A stretch of 64,000 nt of DNA. It comes from Chthonomonas calidirosea T49. GTDB lineage: Bacteria; Armatimonadota; Chthonomonadetes; Chthonomonadales; Chthonomonadaceae. The stretch spans positions 372,001 through 436,000 of the forward strand of contig NC_021487.1 in assembly GCF_000427095.1 (NCBI RefSeq), written 5' to 3'. The notes under the pieces are model-generated. The model did not search any database and was not told the origin of the DNA. It was given only the letters and a program-made list of their open reading frames with translations. The translations under genes and the position numbers were made by a program. Below are positions 45,361 to 54,141 of this stretch, piece by piece; the first letter of the stretch is position 1; every line of letters begins with the position of its first letter.

Positions 45361-46284
45361 CTATTTTCGCACAATACTTTGCAAGGCAAACCAGAGGTTG
45401 GCTGGGCGTTCGGCCAGACGGCGCATGGTGTAGGGGTACCAATGATCACCAAAGGGGGTATAGATGCGGATGTTATAGCCTTCCTTAGCGATTTGCTGCT
45501 GGAGAGGGCGTCGAACTCCGTAGAGCATTTGAAATTCGAAACGATCTTTAGAGATGTTATGCTCGTTAGCAAAGAGTTTTGCCGCGTTAATCAGCTGAAG
45601 GTCGTGTGTTGCAAGGGCCGGGTAGTTTCCTTCTAATAAGAGGCGTTGCATGAGTTTGAGGTAGTTAGCGCGAATATCGTCCGGTTTCTGAAAAGCAATA
45701 GAGGGAGGCTCTTTATAGGCTCCTTTGCACAATCTGACACGCGCTTTCAGGCGGATCAGCTCCTCAATATCGGCCTCACTGCGGTAGAGGTAGGCCTGAA
45801 TAACCACGCCAAGGTGATTTCGGTATTCCGGTCGTTTTTTGAGGATCGTGTAGAAAATATCGAGGGTTGTTTGCGTATAGGCCGAGCCTTCCATATCTAT
45901 ACGAATGAAGATATCTGGCAAGGCTACCTCTACAAGGTGCTCGAGATTCTGTTGGGCAAGTTTGGGGTCCATGTCGAGGCCAAGCGACGTGAGCTTTAAG
46001 GAGATGCTCGCTTTCAACTGTTCGCGACGGATAAGGCTCATGAGATCAAGGTAGGTTATAACCATCCGTTCCATATCTTTTGCGGAGGTAAGGCTCTCGC
46101 CAAGGTAATTAAGCGTAACGGTCATACCGGCCTGATTGAGCATACGAACAGGTGTTACGATCTCTTCAAGGGTTTCACCGGCGATGAAGCGTCGAGCAAG
46201 GCGAGCCGCAAGGGAGTTTTTGCGGGCGAAGGTTTCGAGGCTACGATTTTGTGCCATTTGCAATAGAAGGGTACGGGTCAACAT
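45361..46284 (-). CDS. proline dehydrogenase
   Basis: A 307-residue monofunctional proline dehydrogenase with a TIM-barrel fold and FAD. Family markers are the VTLNYLGESLTSAKDMER N-terminal segment, ISLKLTSLGLDMD, IRIDMEGSAYTQTTLDIFY, QAYLYRSEADIEEL, RLCKGAYKEPPSIAF, and the C-terminal FEFQMLYGVRR and TPFGDHWYPYTMRRLAERP. It oxidises proline to pyrroline-5-carboxylate; a matching P5C dehydrogenase is not in the window. GAGGAGAG precedes the ATG. Confidence 0.95.
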   Translation of the reverse strand: MLTRTLLLQMAQNRSLETFARKNSLAARLARRFIAGETLEEIVTPVRMLNQAGMTVTLNYLGESLTSAKDMERMVITYLDLMSLIRREQLKASISLKLTSLGLDMDPKLAQQNLEHLVEVALPDIFIRIDMEGSAYTQTTLDIFYTILKKRPEYRNHLGVVIQAYLYRSEADIEELIRLKARVRLCKGAYKEPPSIAFQKPDDIRANYLKLMQRLLLEGNYPALATHDLQLINAAKLFANEHNISKDRFEFQMLYGVRRPLQQQIAKEGYNIRIYTPFGDHWYPYTMRRLAERPANLWFALQSIVRK

Positions 46285-46457
46285 AGGAAACTCTCCTCAT
46301 TGAGAAGTTTCGGCAAAGCAGTTGTTAATCTTAAGCATAAGGTGTCATTTGAACCCCTTCATTTCGGTTTACGTATGGAGACACCTAGGAGGTTTCAAAG
46401 AAGGAGATACGGATAGAATGGAGAAATTAAACCAAAAATGTTGTCAGGAAGTGGCAG

Positions 46458-47546
46458 GTGAAATATCACGCACTTGATACGCCGGCACTGCTTGTTGACC
46501 GAGATCGGTTGGAAGCCAACCTCCATAACATGGCGGAGCTAACCCGCTGTCATGGTAAGATGTTGCGACCTCATGCAAAGACCCATAAGACGCCAGAGAT
46601 CGCGCAGATGCAGCTTGCCGCTGGTGCGGTAGGCTTGACTGTTGCGAAGTTAGGTGAGGCAGAGGTTTTTGCTGAAGCTGGATGCACGGATATATTTATT
46701 GCGAACCAGATTGTAGGAGAGCAGAAGTTAGAACGCCTGGTAAGACTTGCACGCCAATGTACGTTGAGGGTTGGGGTAGATAGTCTGGAGGTAGCTGTCC
46801 CTTTGAGCGAGGCAGCTAGGCGTGCTGGAGTAAGAGTCGGTGTGCGGTTGGAGGTGGACACAGGGCTGCACCGTGCCGGTGTGCGCACGAAGGAGGAGGC
46901 GATAGCGTTGGCACATGCCCTCGCTAAACTGCCGAATCTGGAGTTGGACGGAATTTTCACCTATGAGGGGCATCTTTATCAGGCCAACAGCGATCAGGAG
47001 CGTGCGATAGCGATCGCTAGGATGTCAGAGACATTGGCCGATTTGAGGGAAAGCCTCGTAAGGCAGGGGTTTGCGATTTCTGTTACAAGCGTTGGGTCTA
47101 CGCCGGGGGCACGCTTTACTGCACCGGTTCCAGGGCTTGACGAGTTACGTTGTGGGGTCTACGTTTTCAACGATCGCATGCAGGTAGCGCGGGGTGCGCC
47201 CAAGGAGAGCTGTGCTTTAACGGTGCTTACCACGGTGATAAGCGTGCGACCGGACGGCCGTGTTATTGTGGATGCTGGCACCAAAGCCTTAGCTAGCGAC
47301 AAGCCATTCGCAGACCAGACGATGGGTGAGGTTTTGGAAGACACCTCTCTACGTTTTGTGGCAGCCAGTGAGGAACATGGACATTTGCAGGCTGAGGGAG
47401 GCACTCGGTTACGTGTTGGAGATAAAGTGAGAATCGTGCCGAATCATGCTTGCACCTGCGTGAACCTGCATGAGCGCATGTATGTAGTGAAGGGAGAAGA
47501 GGTGGAGGATGTTTGGGAGATCCGAGCGAGAGGGAAGTTTCTGTAG
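46458..47546 (+). CDS. D-threonine aldolase / D-serine dehydratase-like PLP enzyme
   Basis: A 362-residue fold-type III PLP enzyme. The N-terminal alanine racemase-type barrel starts LDTPALLVDRDRLEANL, and LRPHAKTHKTPEIA carries the PLP-binding Lys. The phosphate loop is SVGSTPGARFT. The C-terminal domain has EEHGHLQ and VPNHACTCVNL, the His and Cys that bind divalent metal in this family. It cleaves D-threonine or eliminates water from D-serine; which one is open. The start is GTG 46458, preceded by AGGAAG. Confidence 0.88.
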   Translation: MKYHALDTPALLVDRDRLEANLHNMAELTRCHGKMLRPHAKTHKTPEIAQMQLAAGAVGLTVAKLGEAEVFAEAGCTDIFIANQIVGEQKLERLVRLARQCTLRVGVDSLEVAVPLSEAARRAGVRVGVRLEVDTGLHRAGVRTKEEAIALAHALAKLPNLELDGIFTYEGHLYQANSDQERAIAIARMSETLADLRESLVRQGFAISVTSVGSTPGARFTAPVPGLDELRCGVYVFNDRMQVARGAPKESCALTVLTTVISVRPDGRVIVDAGTKALASDKPFADQTMGEVLEDTSLRFVAASEEHGHLQAEGGTRLRVGDKVRIVPNHACTCVNLHERMYVVKGEEVEDVWEIRARGKFL

Positions 47547-47595
47547 AGAGCGAAAAGAAGGTTACCTTTGAAAAAACTAGCAAGGGATGAAAGCA

Positions 47596-48156
47596 ATGAA
47601 AAACTTTTCAGCTACTCTCATGACGATCTATTTCGGCATGCTTTGTGGGGGTGTCGTAGCAAGCGCTAACCCGACGAAGCATTCCTATACGGGAAGGGCA
47701 AACCAAGCAATAGTTGTAAAGGTCGTAACAGCGAAAGCTCTGCGTGAAGAGCTACGCGCGCTACGTGGGCATGTGGTGTTGATCAACTTCTGGGCTACGT
47801 GGTGTGGGCCGTGCGTCGCCGAGTTCCCGGAGCTTGTGACGCTCGCCAAGAAGTATGCGCCTTACGGGCTTCGCTTCATTACGGTATCGGTGGATGTGCC
47901 TACCGAAAAGAGGCAGGTTGTTACCTTCTTAAAAAAGCACGATGCACCGATGCCAGCCTATATCACTTCAACTAACGACGCACTTCAATTTTTAAAACCC
48001 TATGATCCGAAGATGGATGGCGCCATACCTCGGACGTATGTTTTTGACAAAAATGGAAAACTAAGAGCACGCATTGTGGGGCAAATTGACCCTGATAAGC
48101 TTGACTCAGAGATACGCGATTTATTAGGCGTGAGGAGCCGCCAATCAAAGAAGTAG
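47596..48156 (+). CDS. TlpA-like exported thioredoxin
   Basis: A 186-residue thioredoxin-fold protein. The N-terminus (LMTIYFGMLCGGVVASA) is a signal peptide or membrane anchor. The domain reads VLINFWATWCGPCVAEFPELVTLAKKY, shown here as NFWATWCGPCVAEFPE, with the CGPC redox pair, a GLRFITVSVDVP strand, and GAIPRTYVFDKNGK with the cis-proline. TlpA/ResA proteins reduce extracytoplasmic disulfides, often for cytochrome assembly. ATG 47596 is preferred because AAGGG lies about 10 nt upstream; ATG 47587 is directly against that site. A DUF58 gene follows 18 nt later. Confidence 0.88.
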   Translation: MKNFSATLMTIYFGMLCGGVVASANPTKHSYTGRANQAIVVKVVTAKALREELRALRGHVVLINFWATWCGPCVAEFPELVTLAKKYAPYGLRFITVSVDVPTEKRQVVTFLKKHDAPMPAYITSTNDALQFLKPYDPKMDGAIPRTYVFDKNGKLRARIVGQIDPDKLDSEIRDLLGVRSRQSKK

Positions 48157-48174
48157 ATGTAAGAGGATAAAGTT

Positions 48175-49059
48175 ATGCCAACAGGAGTCCAACTTCTCGA
48201 CCCCGCCTTTCTCAGAAAGCTTGAGCGACTATCGTTGGTGTGTAGGAAGCCGTTTCCAGGCCAAATGAAGGGTGAAAAGCGTTCCACACGCCGTGGAAGC
48301 AGTGTCGAGTTCACTGATTATCGCGAGTATATACCCGGTGACGATTTGCGTTACGTGGATTGGAATATGGCGGCTAGAAGCGAGCGTTTCTATCTTAAGT
48401 TATTTGTGGAAGAGGAAGACCTTTTCTTAGCATTACTGGTGGATAGTAGCCGTTCGATGGGATTTGGTGAGCCGCGTAAAATAGACTGTGCGATACGGCT
48501 AGCAGCAGCAGTAGGGTATATCGGACTTGTCAATTACGACAGAGTGATGGTGCAGCCCTACTCATCCTCACTGCGGAAACCTTTGCCAGTTCAGCGAGGA
48601 AGAGTTGGCATCGCACCTTTCTTTGCCTATCTGCAGCAGTTAGAACCTGCGGAGCGCACTGATTTTGCGGTAGCGCTCCATCGTTTTGCGGCTGGGGCGC
48701 AAAGTAGGGGGCTTGCCATGGTCATTTCTGACTTCTTCGATCCAAATTGGCAAGAGGGCTTAAAAGCGCTGTTTGCCCGGGGGTTTCAAGTAACGGTGCT
48801 CCACCTATTGGCGCCCGACGAAATGGAACCTACATTAAGAGGTGATCTGAGAATTATTGACAGCGAAACCAGTGAGAACCGCGAACTGAGTATAACGCCT
48901 CAGCTCTTGCAACGTTACCGACAAACGTTGGAGGGGTTTTGTAACGAGATTGCGACTTACTGCCGTCGGTATGGTGCAGACTATCTGCGCGTCTCTTCCG
49001 ACCTGTCGTTGGAGGAAGTTGCTTTACGTTCCTTGCGGAAGATGGGGTTGTTGCGTTAA
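48175..49059 (+). CDS. DUF58 protein (vWA-like)
   Basis: A 294-residue DUF58 protein. The diagnostic segment is STRRGSSVEFTDYREYIPGDDLRYVDWNMAAR, here noted as EFTDYREYIPGDDLRYVDWN. A von Willebrand A-like fold begins at LFLALLVDSSRSMGFGEP with an intact DxSxS metal-dependent adhesion site. DUF58 proteins usually accompany MoxR ATPases and transglutaminase genes, none of which are seen here. No membrane segment is present, as in the soluble form. AGAGGATAAAGTT precedes the ATG. Its role is unknown. Confidence 0.9.
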   Translation: MPTGVQLLDPAFLRKLERLSLVCRKPFPGQMKGEKRSTRRGSSVEFTDYREYIPGDDLRYVDWNMAARSERFYLKLFVEEEDLFLALLVDSSRSMGFGEPRKIDCAIRLAAAVGYIGLVNYDRVMVQPYSSSLRKPLPVQRGRVGIAPFFAYLQQLEPAERTDFAVALHRFAAGAQSRGLAMVISDFFDPNWQEGLKALFARGFQVTVLHLLAPDEMEPTLRGDLRIIDSETSENRELSITPQLLQRYRQTLEGFCNEIATYCRRYGADYLRVSSDLSLEEVALRSLRKMGLLR

Positions 49060-49115
49060 TCGCGTGTATGAGAGAAGGATATAATGCAGTACGGGTATAA
49101 ATTTTTGGAAACGAC

Positions 49116-49144
49116 TTGCAAAATAAAATGCGATCTGGTATACT
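49116..49144 (+). promoter_or_regulatory. promoter of the marR-like gene
   Basis: TTGCAA (49116-49121) and TATACT (49139-49144) are separated by 17 nt. Transcription would start near 49151, immediately before the 10-bp inverted repeat. Confidence 0.65.
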
Positions 49145-49153
49145 AGAAAAGAA

Positions 49154-49188
49154 CTCAAACGAACAGGTATATGATAGTTTCGTTTGAG
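49154..49188 (+). promoter_or_regulatory. 10-bp perfect inverted repeat, candidate MarR operator
   Basis: CTCAAACGAA (49154-49163) and TTCGTTTGAG (49179-49188) are exact complements with a 15-nt centre. They lie just downstream of the -10 box, about 75 nt before the start codon. It could be the site of autoregulation or a leader hairpin. Confidence 0.5.
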
Positions 49189-49259
49189 GAATAAAAGGCA
49201 TGGAAGTTGGAACCCATGCGAAACATATTTAAACTCGTTTATAGGTAGGTACCTGGATC

Positions 49260-49847
49260 ATGTCTCGAATTAAACATTTCGCGGGCGACCTAGAGGAGTG
49301 GGAGCGCTCGCCGGTAACGACGCAGGAACTGTCTGCATTAACTCCTCAAAGTGATGATCTTTCGTTACGGGAACAGGCGGAGCGATTAGAGGAGCTTCTA
49401 CCCTATTTCGTGCGCTGGCTTTATGCGCTATCTCTAGACCATCCTACCAGCGAGATGCCACTAGCTCAGCTACGGATGTGTACGCTTTTGCAGTACGGTC
49501 CGAGGAATCTATCTTCACTGAGCGAGGAGATGGGCATTACGGTTAGTGCCGTTACACAGCTCGCGGACCGCTTGGAGCAGGCTGGTCTTGTTGTTCGGAT
49601 GGTAGGCAACCAGGACAAGCGCACACGCATGCTGCAGCTTTCTGAAAAAGGACGCCAATTAATGGAGGAGCGAAAGGCTCTGCGAGTACAGCGTGCTGAG
49701 GCTGCTCTCGCGCAACTGCCTCAGGCGAGACGTCGGGCCCTTTTACAGTCGCTGCAGATGCTTTTGCGGACGGCGCCGACAGTGCCAGACTGGTATATGC
49801 CCGCTCATCGCTACGGAGCGCGACGAAAGGGCGGGCCGATCAGCTAG
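49260..49847 (+). CDS. MarR-family transcriptional regulator
   Basis: A 195-residue regulator. After a 45-residue acidic N-terminal extension comes the winged helix-turn-helix: LAQLRMCTLLQYGPRNLSSLSEEMGITVSAVTQLADRLE (recognition helix in VSAVTQLADRLEQAGLV), then the wing NQDKRTRMLQLSEKG. The dimerisation helices lie at both ends. Ligand and targets are unknown. It is flanked by its own promoter, inverted repeat and terminator, so it forms a single-gene unit; the adjacent GH2 gene is a possible target. Confidence 0.9.
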   Translation: MSRIKHFAGDLEEWERSPVTTQELSALTPQSDDLSLREQAERLEELLPYFVRWLYALSLDHPTSEMPLAQLRMCTLLQYGPRNLSSLSEEMGITVSAVTQLADRLEQAGLVVRMVGNQDKRTRMLQLSEKGRQLMEERKALRVQRAEAALAQLPQARRRALLQSLQMLLRTAPTVPDWYMPAHRYGARRKGGPIS

Positions 49848-49951
49848 AGGGCTTCTCCGCATAAACGCCTTTAGAGACGATTAGGATGTGCGATAGACAC
49901 GAGGTAGCGGTAGCCTACGCACGTCGCTGAGAAGGTAGTACCGCTTTAGCC

Positions 49952-49990
49952 GGTCGTTCCTTGCATTTGTGGGACGACCTTTTGTTTTTG
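49952..49990 (+). terminator. intrinsic terminator of the marR-like gene
   Basis: GGTCGTTCC (49952-49960) pairs with GGGACGACC (49971-49979), one G-T wobble, around a 10-nt loop, and is followed by TTTTGTTTTTG. This is a standard Rho-independent terminator. Confidence 0.85.
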
Positions 49991-49991
49991 G

Positions 49992-49997
49992 TATAAT
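49992..49997 (+). promoter_or_regulatory. -10 box of the GH2 gene
   Basis: TATAAT sits just behind the marR terminator, 70 nt before the GTG start at 50068. No good -35 is visible 16-18 nt upstream, where the terminator stem lies; the gene may need an activator. Confidence 0.45.
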
Positions 49998-50067
49998 TTG
50001 GTGGGGGTCTACAGAGTATTCTCCCTCTATGCCTTGTGAGCCTAAGATAATTGAAAAGGAGGGGAGC

Positions 50068-52656
50068 GTGCCTTTTTCAGAAACTGTTGTAGGAGTACAT
50101 CGGCGCTCACTGGCTACCGGAGCAGGAGCAGTATGGCGTTTTCGTGAGGTTCCCCGCCAGAATATCTCTCCATCCTCCCAGCTTGATTGGATGCCGGCGT
50201 CGGTGCCGGGGTTTGTGCATCTTGACCTGTTGCGACAGAAGGCTATACCGCATCCCTACACCGATCTTCAAGAACGCAGTGTGCGGTGGGTGGATGAGCG
50301 CGATTGGGAGTATGAGGGCGTATTCTATCTAGAATGCCTTCCAGATGGAATGGCCTATCTTTGTTTTGAAGGACTCGATACGGTCGCCGAAATCGAGCTG
50401 AACGGCCAGCCCTTAGGGGCGGTAGATAATATGTTTAGTCCCCATGAATTCGAAGTGAGAGAGCTTTTGAACTGTGGGACCGGTGAGATAGGGCGGAACG
50501 TGTTGCGTGTTCGCTTCTACTCTGCCCTACGGGTTGGCCGTGAGCGTTTGCGCGCGTGGGGCGAGTCCGGTAATGTTACCCTACCGGAACATTGGTTTCT
50601 TTGGGGGCCACGAGCCTTTGTGCGTAAAGCACAATACATGTTTGGTTGGGATTGGGGCCCTGAGTTGGTCTCTTGTGGAATTTGGAAAGATGTGAGACTA
50701 CTGTTTGTGCCGATAGCGCGTCTATTGCATCTGCAATACCAGGTGCTCTCCTTATCGGAAGAGCGTGCTGTAGTACGCTTCCGAGCAGAGGTCGAGCGTA
50801 ATCCGCAGCAGAGTCCGCATTCTCTGACGCTAAAGGTAAAAATGATTGGAAAGAATGGAACGATCGTTGGCCAAACAGAGGTTCCATCGGGTCCACGATA
50901 TGTGCAGGCTAGTCTAGACTTGACGGTTGAGAACCCTCAATTGTGGTGGCCGAATGGGTGTGCTGATGATCGGGAAAGGGGGACAAGCTATAGAACAGAA
51001 TGGATGCTGGAGTGCGATGGGCAAACGGTGGACGTTGCTTGCTGCCAAACAGGTTTACGAAAGATAGAGCTTGTACGTCAGTCGGACGAATATGGTGAGA
51101 GCTTTGAATTTCTAATCAACGGTAGGAAGCTATTCGTTAAGGGAGCAAACTGGATTCCGGCAAGTTCTTTTCCTGAACATCTGCCCTCCGTCAATTCCAG
51201 TGCAAAATCTAACAAGGTGTACAGCGACAAGGTGTACAACCTTTTACGTCAAGCGGCCGATGCCGGTGTAAATATGTTACGAGTATGGGGTGGTGGGCTT
51301 TACGAGTCCGAGCAGTTTTACTCATTGTGTGACCAGTTTGGCATTCTGGTGTGGCAAGATTTTCCTTATGCCTGTTCCTACTATCCAGATACCGGAGAGT
51401 ACGAGGTAAAAGCTATCGCCGAAGCGCGAGCGGCCGTTCGGCGTTTACGCTTACATCCCTCTCTGGCTTTGTGGTGTGGGAATAACGAGAACCAGCAGAT
51501 GCATCATGATGGCTGGGTTGGAAGATCAAATCTGCCTGTCCGATTTTTGGGTGAGAGGCTTTACGAAGAGATACTTCCCAAGATTGTGGCGGAGGAGGAC
51601 CCCGATCGGCCTTACTGGCCTGGCTCTCCTTATGGGGGGGAGAACCCCAACAGCGAAGAGATGGGTGACCGACATAATTGGAACGTATGGCATGGTGCTG
51701 GTGACTGGGTGCACTATCGCGAGGATAAAGGCCGCTTTATTTCCGAGTTTGGATTCGCTTCTTCTTGTAGCTTAACTTGTTGGGAGCGGTGGCTTTCTTC
51801 CGAAATGCGCTGGGCGCATTCCCCTGCAGTGCGTTGGCATGATAAGACTCGGAAAGGATACGAGACCTATTTAGGACTTATTGCCCTGCATTTTCCGTAC
51901 CCGCGTCAGTTAGAGGAGCTTGTCTACTATTCGCAACTGAATCAAGCAGAGGCGTTGCGATGCGGCATTGAGCACTGGCGGCGAAGTAAGCAGCGATGCC
52001 GTGGTACTCTCTTTTGGCAATGGAACGATTGTTGGCCTGTGCAGTCTTGGTCTGTGATAGATTATGAGGGCGTGCCGAAAGCGGCCTACTATGCCATCAA
52101 GCGTGCCTACGCCCCACTTGTGATATCCTTATTTTTAGAAGATAATGTCCTTGTGGCCTGGATCGTTCAGGACTCTGCAAAACCCCTACAGGGTGTTTTA
52201 AATGTGGAGATCTGTAATTTTAGTGGACAGGTTCTTCTACAGAGGTCGTACGAAGTACGCGTAGCTGCCGATGATGCCATGGAGGTGGGTCGCTTTGCTT
52301 TGGATTTGTCTGAAGCCGCTCGTCGAGAAAGTTTTGCGTGGGGTTATTTCGAGGGAACTGATGGTGAGCATTCTGAAGCTCTCATCCTCCTTTGCGAGCC
52401 AAAGGATATCGTTCGCGCCGATCCCGGACTAGAGTGGGAGCTTGCCGGGAGTGATAATCTATGGACTCTTGCACTTCGTTCTCAGCGCTTTGCCCCCTAT
52501 GTCTGGCTGCGTTTGGGAAATGGAGCCCATGGGAGATTCAGCGATAACTTTTTCTGTTTACGTCCTGGTGAGCAAAAGCAGGTTTCGCTCGAGCTGGAGG
52601 GAGTGCCGGTTTCGGAGGAAGTCATTCGTCAATTACTACACATTCGAACGTTTTAA
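50068..52656 (+). CDS. GH2 beta-mannosidase-like glycoside hydrolase
   Basis: An 862-residue GH2 enzyme. The N-terminal sandwich has WMPASVPGFVHLDLLRQKAIPHPY, noted as PASVPGFVHLDLLRQ, and YLCFEGLDTVAEIELNG, typical of beta-mannosidases. The TIM barrel contains FVKGANWIPASSF and MLRVWGGGLYESEQFY. The acid/base Glu is in LWCGNNENQQ (about residue 475), and the nucleophile is in FISEFGFASS (about 560). FWQWNDCWP follows. It lacks a signal peptide, so it is likely intracellular. GTG 50068 is chosen because AAAGGAGGGG lies just upstream; upstream frame extensions have no ribosome site and overlap the terminator. Confidence 0.92.
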   Translation: MPFSETVVGVHRRSLATGAGAVWRFREVPRQNISPSSQLDWMPASVPGFVHLDLLRQKAIPHPYTDLQERSVRWVDERDWEYEGVFYLECLPDGMAYLCFEGLDTVAEIELNGQPLGAVDNMFSPHEFEVRELLNCGTGEIGRNVLRVRFYSALRVGRERLRAWGESGNVTLPEHWFLWGPRAFVRKAQYMFGWDWGPELVSCGIWKDVRLLFVPIARLLHLQYQVLSLSEERAVVRFRAEVERNPQQSPHSLTLKVKMIGKNGTIVGQTEVPSGPRYVQASLDLTVENPQLWWPNGCADDRERGTSYRTEWMLECDGQTVDVACCQTGLRKIELVRQSDEYGESFEFLINGRKLFVKGANWIPASSFPEHLPSVNSSAKSNKVYSDKVYNLLRQAADAGVNMLRVWGGGLYESEQFYSLCDQFGILVWQDFPYACSYYPDTGEYEVKAIAEARAAVRRLRLHPSLALWCGNNENQQMHHDGWVGRSNLPVRFLGERLYEEILPKIVAEEDPDRPYWPGSPYGGENPNSEEMGDRHNWNVWHGAGDWVHYREDKGRFISEFGFASSCSLTCWERWLSSEMRWAHSPAVRWHDKTRKGYETYLGLIALHFPYPRQLEELVYYSQLNQAEALRCGIEHWRRSKQRCRGTLFWQWNDCWPVQSWSVIDYEGVPKAAYYAIKRAYAPLVISLFLEDNVLVAWIVQDSAKPLQGVLNVEICNFSGQVLLQRSYEVRVAADDAMEVGRFALDLSEAARRESFAWGYFEGTDGEHSEALILLCEPKDIVRADPGLEWELAGSDNLWTLALRSQRFAPYVWLRLGNGAHGRFSDNFFCLRPGEQKQVSLELEGVPVSEEVIRQLLHIRTF
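51212..51238 (+). repeat. short tandem duplication in the GH2 gene
   Basis: acaaggtgtaca occurs at 51212-51223 and again at 51227-51238 (period 15), encoding NKVYSDKVYN. The frame is preserved. The segment lies in a loop that looks inserted between FPEHLPSVNSS and NLLRQAADAG. Confidence 0.75.
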
Positions 52657-52680
52657 TATATGGGATGAGAAAGGGTAGAT

Positions 52681-54141
52681 GTGTTTATGAGAGAGTATGA
52701 GGCATGCATCGGCATGGAATGCCATGCTGAGCTGCTAACAGAGAGCAAGATGTTTTGCGGCTGTAAGAACGAATTCGGTGGAGAGCCGAACACGCGTTGC
52801 TGCCCGGTATGTGCAGGGATGCCGGGAAGTTTGCCTGTGGCAAACAGACAGGCGGTGGAGCATGTAATTCGGGCGGCGCTTGCTCTCAACTGTGAAATCA
52901 ATCCGAAGGCCAAGTTCGACCGTAAAAACTATTTCTATCCCGATTTGCCGAAAGGTTACCAAATCAGCGAATATGATGAGCCGATTGGCCGTAACGGGTA
53001 TTTGGATATTGAGGTCAACGGAGAGATTAAGCGCGTACGCATTCGTAGGGTTCATTTAGAGGAGGATACCGGCAAGCTGTTTCATATGGCCGGAAACGAG
53101 AGCTACATTGACCTGAATCGTAGCGGTGTTCCTCTGATGGAGATCGTAACCGATTTTCCACCTGATATCCATACGCCTGAGGAGGCGAGGGCTTACTTGG
53201 TAAAGCTACGTGCTATTCTGACCTACATCGGGGTATGCGACGGCAAAATGGAGCAGGGGTCTCTACGTTGTGAGCCAAACGTTTCCGTGCGGGTGAAGGG
53301 AACTGAGGAGTACGGCACAAAGACCGAGATAAAGAACTTGAACTCTTTCCGCTCTGTCCAGAAGGGAATAGAGTATGAGATCGCACGCCAGATCGCGTTG
53401 CTTGAACGAGGCGAAAGAGTCGTGCAAGAGACTCGTGGGTGGAACGAGGCGCGACAGGCCACTTTTCCTCAGCGATCTAAAGAGGTCGAACAAGAGTATC
53501 GTTATTTCCCTGAACCAGATCTTGTGCCGCTGCAGATCACCCCGGAATGGATTGAGGCGATAAAGGCCACGATGCCAGAACTTCCTGATGCAAAGAAGGC
53601 ACGTTTCATGAGTGAGTATGGACTTTCAGATTATGATGCCTCTTATCTGACGGAAACAAGAGCGCTTGCCGACTATTTTGAGGAGACCGCCAAGCATGCA
53701 GGAGACGCCAAAGCTGCTGCAAACTGGATTATGGGCGATTTGAGTCGGCTTTTAAATGCGGAAGGGAAAGAGATAGATGCCTGCCCCATAACGCCGCGTC
53801 AGCTCGGGAGCATGATTCGGATGATTGCCGATGGTACTATCAGTGGCAAGATCGCAAAAATGCTTATTGAGCACATGTATCAGAGTGGAGAAGACCCTGA
53901 CAAAATTGCTGCGCGTGAAGGGCTTGTCACATTGCGTGACGAATCGGCAATCAGGCAGATGGTTCAGCAGGTGTTTGCTGAGAACCCGAAAATCGTTGCC
54001 GATATCTTGGAAAAAGGTCTCGTACAGAAAAAAGGCTTTCTTGTAGGACAAGTGATGAAGCTCTCCCAAGGCAAGGCCGATCCAACAAAGGTGAACCGCT
54101 TAATAGATGAGATGTTGGCAGAAGAGCAAAAAGTTCGTTAA
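52681..54141 (+). CDS. gatB: GatB, aspartyl/glutamyl-tRNA amidotransferase subunit B
   Basis: GatB of the GatCAB amidotransferase turns Glu-tRNA(Gln) or Asp-tRNA(Asn) into the amidated form. Features are [20 protein letters not shown] and [16 protein letters not shown] (zinc cysteines), [42 protein letters not shown] and [18 protein letters not shown]. The C-terminal tail is the GatB/YqeY helical domain. It has the normal 486 aa. GTG 52681 and ATG 52687 are both possible; AAAGGG lies 5 and 11 nt upstream respectively. gatA and gatC are not in the window. Confidence 0.96.
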   Translation: MFMREYEACIGMECHAELLTESKMFCGCKNEFGGEPNTRCCPVCAGMPGSLPVANRQAVEHVIRAALALNCEINPKAKFDRKNYFYPDLPKGYQISEYDEPIGRNGYLDIEVNGEIKRVRIRRVHLEEDTGKLFHMAGNESYIDLNRSGVPLMEIVTDFPPDIHTPEEARAYLVKLRAILTYIGVCDGKMEQGSLRCEPNVSVRVKGTEEYGTKTEIKNLNSFRSVQKGIEYEIARQIALLERGERVVQETRGWNEARQATFPQRSKEVEQEYRYFPEPDLVPLQITPEWIEAIKATMPELPDAKKARFMSEYGLSDYDASYLTETRALADYFEETAKHAGDAKAAANWIMGDLSRLLNAEGKEIDACPITPRQLGSMIRMIADGTISGKIAKMLIEHMYQSGEDPDKIAAREGLVTLRDESAIRQMVQQVFAENPKIVADILEKGLVQKKGFLVGQVMKLSQGKADPTKVNRLIDEMLAEEQKVR

